DNA of 34,999 nucleotides from Bacillota bacterium (GTDB taxonomy: Bacteria; Bacillota; Limnochordia; Darwinibacteriales; DTU012): positions 1 through 34,999 of the forward strand of contig JAAYNP010000004.1 in assembly GCA_012520795.1 (NCBI GenBank), read 5' to 3'. Shown here one piece after another: positions 32,205 to 34,999 of this stretch. How positions within the stretch are numbered: the stretch's first letter is position 1; the number at the start of each line of letters is the position of its first letter. The notes beneath the pieces were generated by a model. That model made no database searches. It was not told the origin of the DNA and saw only the letters and a list, made by a program, of their open reading frames with translations. The translations under genes and the position numbers were made by a program.

Positions 32205-33344
32205 ATGTCTGGGAACCGGAGAGTAAGATCGCTAATAGCAATATTTCTGGTAATATCTTTCTTCTTATCTGATCTTGCAGTTGGACTTGTTTACGCCGCA
32301 GATATTGTAATTGACGGAAAGACCGAGACACAAGTAATTGTGTCCAACAATATAACGGATATTACTACAAACACCATAAGCGGTGTCAATGCCATCAATT
32401 CGTTTAAGATATTCAACGTTGCACAAAGCAACGTTGTTAATTTATATATACCGGATACAGCAACAAACCTGATTAATCTAGTTCACAATGAGCGTTCAGA
32501 GATTTACGGCATGCTTAATTCCATCAAGGATGGACAGATCGGGGGTAATGTTTACTTCCTGAACCCCCACGGGATTTTGGTGGGCGAGAGCGGTGTGATT
32601 AATGTCGGATCGCTGGCAATGATCACTCCAACCAACGATTTTATGGGTGGTTTCTTTAATGATCTTACCGGCAAGCCTTTTGAATTATCCATTCAACAAG
32701 TGCTTGAGGGACAAGTCCCTATCAGCGACAGTGGGCTTGTGACCATCAAGGGAAAGGTCAATGCCATCTCCGACATCAACATCCAGGGCGGCAAGATTGG
32801 GGTTGAGAATGGAGAGATTTTGTCTGGGGCTGTTTATGACTACAGTGCGGCTGATTTTAGTGATGTTGTGAATATCAACGGTCTAGGTTCGGCATCGGGA
32901 ATAGAGGTTACGGAAGCCGGCAATATTGTGCTTAAGGCTGAGGATAATATCGATCTTCTTGCTGAAAGCAGTATCCAAAACCTCAACGGCGATGGTGAGG
33001 AGACAGGCCACATTACCATCAGTTCCGGCAGTACAATTAACATCAAAGGCGACAATTCCGATGCTCCCAGTGTTATTTCCGCCGTAGGTGATGTTACCAT
33101 TGCAGCTGAAAAGAGTACTGATGCCTATTCCCCTTTAGGGGTGTTAAATGCCGCCACTGCCATAAATCTTGAGTTTGCGTGGATTAGTGGCAAGAACATC
33201 AGCTTGCTGTCCAGTTCCACAGTAGATTTCAAATGGGGTTTGTCCAATCTTACCGGTATCCCGGTCGGGCCGCTGCCGTCATTTAATAAGGCAGACAGTG
33301 AACTGACCGGGATTGAGGCTGCCATGGCAATAGTTGGTGCATAG
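32205..33344 (+). CDS. TPS-domain filamentous adhesin, N-terminal part up to an in-frame TAG
   Basis: The ATG at 32205 has CAGGAG eight bases upstream; an in-frame GTG at 32196 is less likely. Residues 1-32 form a signal peptide ending VYA-AD. The next 130 residues have the filamentous-haemagglutinin N-terminal (TPS) pattern: FKIFNVAQSNVVNLYIPD, NVYFLNPHGILVGESGVINVGSLAMITP. TPS domains guide secretion through an outer-membrane TpsB partner and begin a right-handed beta-helix. Repetitive beta-strand sequence follows (GNIVLKAEDNIDLLAES, GHITISSGSTINIKG). The frame stops at TAG 33342-33344 after 379 residues, but the same frame continues open. It may be truncated by mutation, read through, or a sequence error. 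The family resembles the LktA-like filamentous adhesins. Confidence 0.85.
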   Translation: MSGNRRVRSLIAIFLVISFFLSDLAVGLVYAADIVIDGKTETQVIVSNNITDITTNTISGVNAINSFKIFNVAQSNVVNLYIPDTATNLINLVHNERSEIYGMLNSIKDGQIGGNVYFLNPHGILVGESGVINVGSLAMITPTNDFMGGFFNDLTGKPFELSIQQVLEGQVPISDSGLVTIKGKVNAISDINIQGGKIGVENGEILSGAVYDYSAADFSDVVNINGLGSASGIEVTEAGNIVLKAEDNIDLLAESSIQNLNGDGEETGHITISSGSTINIKGDNSDAPSVISAVGDVTIAAEKSTDAYSPLGVLNAATAINLEFAWISGKNISLLSSSTVDFKWGLSNLTGIPVGPLPSFNKADSELTGIEAAMAIVGA

Positions 33345-34999
33345 TCCGGGATCGATATCGGCCGCTATTCAAAACTGAATGCCACTGGAGACGTAGAGAT
33401 AAAGGCTCAAACCCAGAGTGAGATTCAGTGGGAGGATAATGCTGATAATGATTGGGTTAGCTTGGGCGTAGTGTACAGCGATTTAACCGCACGCTCCTCG
33501 ATTGTTGTCACTGGTGGCACCGAAATTACTGCTCAAAACCTTGACATGGCCGCCTTAAATGACACTCTGCTTAAATTCACCAGTTCAGCCCAAACAACCG
33601 ACGCTGATTCGATTGGAGAAATAGCCCTGGCCCTAACCTTTGTTGACGTCAGCTCTGAAGTTGATCTTCGTTATGCGACTGATTTAGATGTTAAGCGGGA
33701 TCTGAGAGTAAGTGCGGTGAATCATAACAGTTTTGAAGTTAAGACAACAGCAGCTACCCAAGCTGGATATGCCGGTATAGCCGCAAATTTCCTGGATGTT
33801 AACTCTAAAGCTGAAGCAATCTTTGGAGGGTACGTAGAAGGACTGGACAATGTTGTGGTCGAAGCTTTGGATTTCACATCGAAGAATTATGTTTTAGCTG
33901 AAGCCAAGGCCGGTACGACTGGTGCTGTGATCAAATATAGTTCTAAAGCAGCTGATAAAGTGCAGGATTATATCAGCAAAAAGATGGGGCAGCAGCAGGA
34001 AAAAGATCTTAAGAGCGGTACTGCTGTCAAACCAAAATTAGCAGGTGCTGTAACCATTGTTAATACCAATAACTCAGCTATAGCCAAGGCTACATTCGGT
34101 GCCAATGTCAAAGCGAATAATGGCATCACCATCGCAGCCCGGGTGATTGATGGCGGTGTCGCCAATCATGCCATCAGTAATGTCGTTTCCACAGCCCGTG
34201 ACAAGGCTAAGCCCGACGAACCTAATGCGTCCATCGCCATCAGCGCGGCAGTCGCCTACGGTGACTACAACCGTACAGCTCTAGCCTATACAGAACATAG
34301 TCCATTCTTAGAAGCTGCCCGCGTCGGGATCAATGCCCAAGTGATTCAACCCTATCAGTTTGGATGGCACAAGTACGAGGGGTTCAGCAGTATTACCAAT
34401 AAACTCTCCAATCTTAAAACTGATTTAGGCCTTCATAAAGAACTGATCGGATATGCCAATTCCAAAGGCAAATCCGAAAACTTGTCCATTGTTGGTTCTG
34501 TAAGCTTGCTTTATTTTACTAACAATGCCCATGCCTATACCAGTGGGCGAACCATTATCAACATCAAAGGCTATCCTTTGAATGAAGAATGGATACCCAC
34601 GAATTTACCCGGCCAGGCATTGATTGATCAGCAATACGGTGAAAAATACGGGGTGGGGTGTTTCCGGCCCGTAATGGATGCGCCAGTGACGATTAAGGCT
34701 GTCACTGATATCACCGGAGTTTTTGGTGCCGGTAATATCGATTCCTGGTACAGCCCAGCCGGGAGCGGCTCCGAGGCAGGGGCTTCTGTTGGGGGAGTAT
34801 ATAACCATCCTGTCTACATTAATAATACGCTCGCTACTGTTGGCGAAGGAGCCAGGATTACTGCTGCCGACATTCTCTTTTTTGACGCTGCAGTGGTGGC
34901 GGAAACCAACGAGCGGATGCTCGTGATTACCCCTACAGCAGGCAGCGGCGGCAGTTATGGGATTAACGGCATGGTAGCTTTGAGCGGGATCTACAGCAA
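33345..34999 (+). CDS. in-frame continuation of the adhesin after the TAG, incomplete at window end
   Basis: From the TAG to the window edge, 551 codons stay open in the adhesin frame, and codon use looks normal. The sequence continues the beta-helix: SKLNATGDVEIKAQTQS, IVVTGGTEITAQNLDMAA, ATFGANVKANNGITIAARV, APVTIKAVTDITGVFGAGN and GEGARITAADILFFDAAVVAE are strand-turn units like those before the stop. A stray long frame would not keep this pattern. No start codon with a ribosome site is seen just after the TAG, so the region is translated only by readthrough, or not at all if the stop is real. The gene's end lies beyond the window. Confidence 0.8.

Noticed and set aside
1..34999. CRISPR array, tRNA, rRNA, insertion sequence or prophage
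   Set aside because: No regularly spaced repeats, cloverleaf, rRNA segment, transposase or phage gene was seen on either strand.

Overview
The window looks like chromosome from an endospore-forming member of the Bacillota (Firmicutes) with roughly 50% GC. The evidence is a SpoVAC-SpoVAD-SpoVAEb cluster with a YhcN/YlaJ-type lipoprotein, strong AGGAGG-type ribosome sites with frequent GTG and TTG starts, and anaerobe-type enzymes (a 2-oxoacid:ferredoxin oxidoreductase and a membrane pyrophosphatase). Several genes are more typical of cells with an outer membrane: an alpha-2-macroglobulin paired with penicillin-binding protein 1C, and a large adhesin with a two-partner-secretion (TPS) N-terminus. 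A diderm or atypical Bacillota lineage is therefore plausible. That is inference; no rRNA or other taxonomic marker is present.

Layout. 1-711: small heat-shock protein with its own promoter, inverted repeat and terminator. 738-6006 (minus): a tight seven-gene unit in transcription order spoVAC, spoVAD, spoVAEb, a YhcN-like lipoprotein, a small hydrophilic protein, then the alpha and beta subunits of a 2-oxoacid:ferredoxin oxidoreductase. 6103-7290 (minus): an FAD/NAD(P) oxidoreductase related to sulfide:quinone reductase and NDH-2. 7441-9584 (plus): a K+-independent type H+-pyrophosphatase ending in a clear terminator. 9637-11954 (plus): a TPR protein, a cytoplasmic HTH regulator fused to a beta-repeat (GIN-type) domain, and a 24-residue membrane peptide. 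12039-12785 (minus): a DUF1624 membrane protein.

12963-25677 (plus) is a run of six genes that overlap or abut: alpha-2-macroglobulin, PBP1C, an FGGY sugar kinase, a GatD-like polyol-phosphate dehydrogenase, a GatZ/KbaZ-like protein and an aldo/keto reductase. The first two would protect and repair the envelope. The last four look like a galactitol/tagatose-type catabolic route lacking the catalytic aldolase subunit, PTS and PfkB-type kinase. A LysM protein and an AraC-family regulator follow.

27557-29250 (plus): speD-speE, making spermidine. After it come a decayed SGNH-hydrolase-like gene, a YbaK-type tRNA-editing protein, an AlkD-type DNA glycosylase (minus) and an atypical LuxR-type regulator (minus). 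The regulator diverges, across a 313-bp intergenic stretch, from a giant adhesin gene that runs off the window end. The adhesin frame is interrupted once by an in-frame TAG at 33342-33344 and is otherwise open to base 34999.

No rRNA, tRNA, CRISPR array, insertion sequence or replication origin was recognised. The best candidates for a second look are the TAG-interrupted TPS adhesin with its divergent regulator, the fused envelope/sugar operon, the spore-channel/oxidoreductase operon, and the HTH-GIN regulator with its palindromic upstream sites.
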